This document shows positions 62,660 to 64,000 of a DNA stretch of 64,000 nt, piece after piece. The DNA comes from Medakamo hakoo. Taxonomy: Eukaryota > Chlorophyta > Trebouxiophyceae > Coccomyxaceae. The notes under the pieces are model-generated. The model saw nothing but the letters and a program-made list of their open reading frames with translations. It was not told the DNA's origin and did not search any database. The stretch lies in the NCBI GenBank assembly GCA_026636295.1, contig CP089453.1, forward strand, positions 124,001-188,000, written 5' to 3'. The translations under genes and the position numbers were made by a program. The stretch's first letter is position 1, and each line of letters opens with the position of its first letter.

Positions 62660-63703
62660 ATGAATGCTGCCCGTACCTCAGTCCGCCGGTCCGGCCGCCT
62701 GGCTGGGCTGGCCGCGGACGTGACCGCTCCAGCGTCGACAACGAAAACGCGCAAGCGCTCGGCCGCGCCGCCAATTGATGCGACGACCACGACCGCCAAG
62801 AAACGGCCGCCCACTAAAAAAGCCGCGGCTGGACCCAGCCGGGACATGGAAAGAACGCTGTGGGCGAAGGGATTTGAGCGGGTTGCGGGTGCGTTGACGA
62901 GGCGAACGAAAAAAAGAAAAGGCATCTTGCCGCCTTTTCCATCCCCACCCATCCATCCACCGTCCGCCCGCCCGCCCATCCCCGCCCACCCCCATCCACT
63001 CCCCCATCAACAAACAGGCGTGGACGAAGCCGGGCGTGGCCCGCTCGCCGGACCCGTCGTCGCCGCGGCAGTCGTCCTACCCCGTGATTTCGCCCTCCCA
63101 CCCCACCTCGCCCTGGACGACTCGAAGAAAATGGATGCCGAGACGCGCGAAGCCGTCTTTTCCATCCTGACGGACAACGCGTCCGGCGTCTGCTGGGCGG
63201 CGCACGCCGTGCCTGCGACAGAGATCGACCGCATCAACATCCTGCAGGCGACCATGGTCGCGATGGACGCGGCGGTCGAGAAACTCGCGACATCGACGGG
63301 CGCGGAGGCCGGAAAACAGCCGCCGTCGACCTTGCCCTGCCCAGCGAAACACCCGGCAGCGTTCGACGCCGACCACAACGGCGGTGCGGGCCCACCCTCA
63401 TCCGTTGGACCCGCCGACTTTGTGCTCGTCGACGGACCCCGCCTCCCTCCCACCATCGCCGAAACGGGGCGCGCCCGCCCCGTGGTGAAAGGCGACGCCA
63501 AGTGTTCGGCCATCGCGGCCGCGTCCGTCGTCGCCAAAGTCGTCCGGGATCGCCTGATGGAACGCATTGACGCGGCGTGGCCTGTGTACGGCTTTGCGGC
63601 GCACAAGGGTTATGGGACGGCCGGGCACGTGGCGGCGTTGCGGTCGCACGGGCCCTGCCCGCAGCACCGGCGCACGTTTGCGCCGGTGAAAGGGATGGTT
63701 TGA
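62660..63703 (+). CDS. Bacterial-type ribonuclease HII, probably organellar
   Basis: RNase HII cleaves RNA in RNA-DNA hybrids and excises misincorporated ribonucleotides. Exons 62660-62888 and 63018-63703 give 304 residues. Splicing restores FERVAGVDEAGRGPLAGPVV, with active-site Asp79 and Glu80; further acidic residues are in FVLVDGPRLP and VVRDRLM. DDSKKMD, INILQATMVAMD, VVKGDAKCSAIAAASVVAKV and YGFAAHKGYGT follow the bacterial enzyme, not eukaryotic RNase H2A. A 40-residue insertion (about bases 63290-63415) is unusual. The N-terminal 60 residues are basic and Ser/Thr-rich, suggesting import into plastid or mitochondrion. The 129-nt intron has no in-frame stop. Confidence 0.9.
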   Translation: MNAARTSVRRSGRLAGLAADVTAPASTTKTRKRSAAPPIDATTTTAKKRPPTKKAAAGPSRDMERTLWAKGFERVAGALTRRTKKRKGILPPFPSPPIHPPSARPPIPAHPHPLPHQQTGVDEAGRGPLAGPVVAAAVVLPRDFALPPHLALDDSKKMDAETREAVFSILTDNASGVCWAAHAVPATEIDRINILQATMVAMDAAVEKLATSTGAEAGKQPPSTLPCPAKHPAAFDADHNGGAGPPSSVGPADFVLVDGPRLPPTIAETGRARPVVKGDAKCSAIAAASVVAKVVRDRLMERIDAAWPVYGFAAHKGYGTAGHVAALRSHGPCPQHRRTFAPVKGMV

Positions 63704-63885
63704 AGGGGAGGCGGAGGAGGCGTTGGGGGGGGTTTGAGAGAGGGTTGAGAGTTGTTGTTGGTGTAGGACGGACGGGCGAGGGAGGAGGAACAGAGGAGAG
63801 AGGGGTGAATCACTCCTCTTGGCAACGGCGCCGCGCCGCGGCCGCACTTTCGGGAAACGACAGACGCGCAGCACGCGAAAAAAAA

Positions 63886-64000
63886 ATGCTCACCGTCCGG
63901 TGGGCGACAGCGGGCGGGGAGCCGCCGGCCTCTCAGGGCGTGTGCCTGCCGCCTGACGGTCGCCTGAGCTCGCTGGTGGAAGCTGTGCGGGCCGCGTTTG
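63886..64000 (+). CDS. Start of an unidentified gene, cut by the window edge
   Basis: An ATG after an A-run opens a frame of 38 codons that continues past the edge without a stop. It reads MLTVRWATAGGEPP, then VCLPPDGRLSSLVEAVRAAF, which has the look of a small beta-grasp or ubiquitin-like start, but that is a guess. It follows the RNase HII gene by 182 bp on the same strand. Confidence 0.4.
   Translation, partial: MLTVRWATAGGEPPASQGVCLPPDGRLSSLVEAVRAAF

Noticed and set aside
1-64000. Bacterial origin or contamination, suggested by GC content and single-exon genes
   Set aside because: Most genes are interrupted by spliceosomal introns, and the gene set (Pol III, proteasome, SWI/SNF, DPH3, eL24) is eukaryotic.
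1-64000. Transposons or virus-like elements
   Set aside because: I saw no reverse transcriptase, integrase, transposase or capsid-like frames and no long terminal repeats.

Overview
The window is nuclear DNA from a compact, very GC-rich eukaryote, almost certainly a green alga; a coccoid core chlorophyte is my inference. I read about 33 protein genes in 64 kb, roughly one per 2 kb, on both strands. Most have one to six short introns (about 75-490 bp, GT-AG, acceptors ending CAG). The gene set is that of the green lineage: inactive Clp protease subunit ClpR, plastid adenylate kinase, a PAO-family Rieske oxygenase, chlorophyll b reductase NOL, 7-hydroxymethyl chlorophyll a reductase HCAR, a RUS/DUF647 protein, the topoisomerase VI partner RHL1 and a plant-type calcium-binding TPR protein. 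NOL and HCAR imply chlorophyll b. TGTAA lies downstream of several stop codons, as in the chlorophyte poly(A) signal. I see no rRNA, tRNA, CRISPR array, transposon or virus-like element.

Layout. 1-9 kb: truncated His-rich CobW GTPase, Pol III subunit RPC11, ClpR4-like, an uncharacterised plastid protein, plastid adenylate kinase, ATG5. 9-16.6 kb: HAD-like/IQ protein, GYF/RGG protein, EF-hand/TPR protein. 17-26 kb: polyadenylation factor FIP1, diphthamide factor DPH3, DHX29-like helicase. 26.6-35 kb: PAO-family oxygenase, proteasome beta1, mitochondrial TatB, GTE bromodomain protein, NOL. 35-46.7 kb: F-box/LRR protein, DUF21/CBS (CNNM-like) protein, PHT1-type phosphate transporter, BRM/SYD-type SNF2 ATPase. 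46.7-54 kb: membrane protein with an HNH-like zinc motif, subtilisin, patatin-like lipase, SurE. 53.8-64 kb: ribosomal protein eL24, RUS, RHL1, CTU1, HCAR, SIS-domain protein, bacterial-type RNase HII, and the start of one more gene.

How the genes relate: most are unlinked housekeeping genes. The exception is that NOL and HCAR, consecutive enzymes converting chlorophyll b to a, and a PAO-family oxygenase of the type used in chlorophyll breakdown, lie within 35 kb. Several divergent pairs are only about 95-230 bp apart (PHT1/SNF2, RUS/RHL1, SIS/RNase HII, CTU1/HCAR, DHX29/PAO), suggesting shared promoters.

Exon boundaries were found by eye from frame, splice signals and family alignment from memory; expect errors of a base or two. 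Long antisense frames are common because stop codons are rare at this GC content; they were not annotated.
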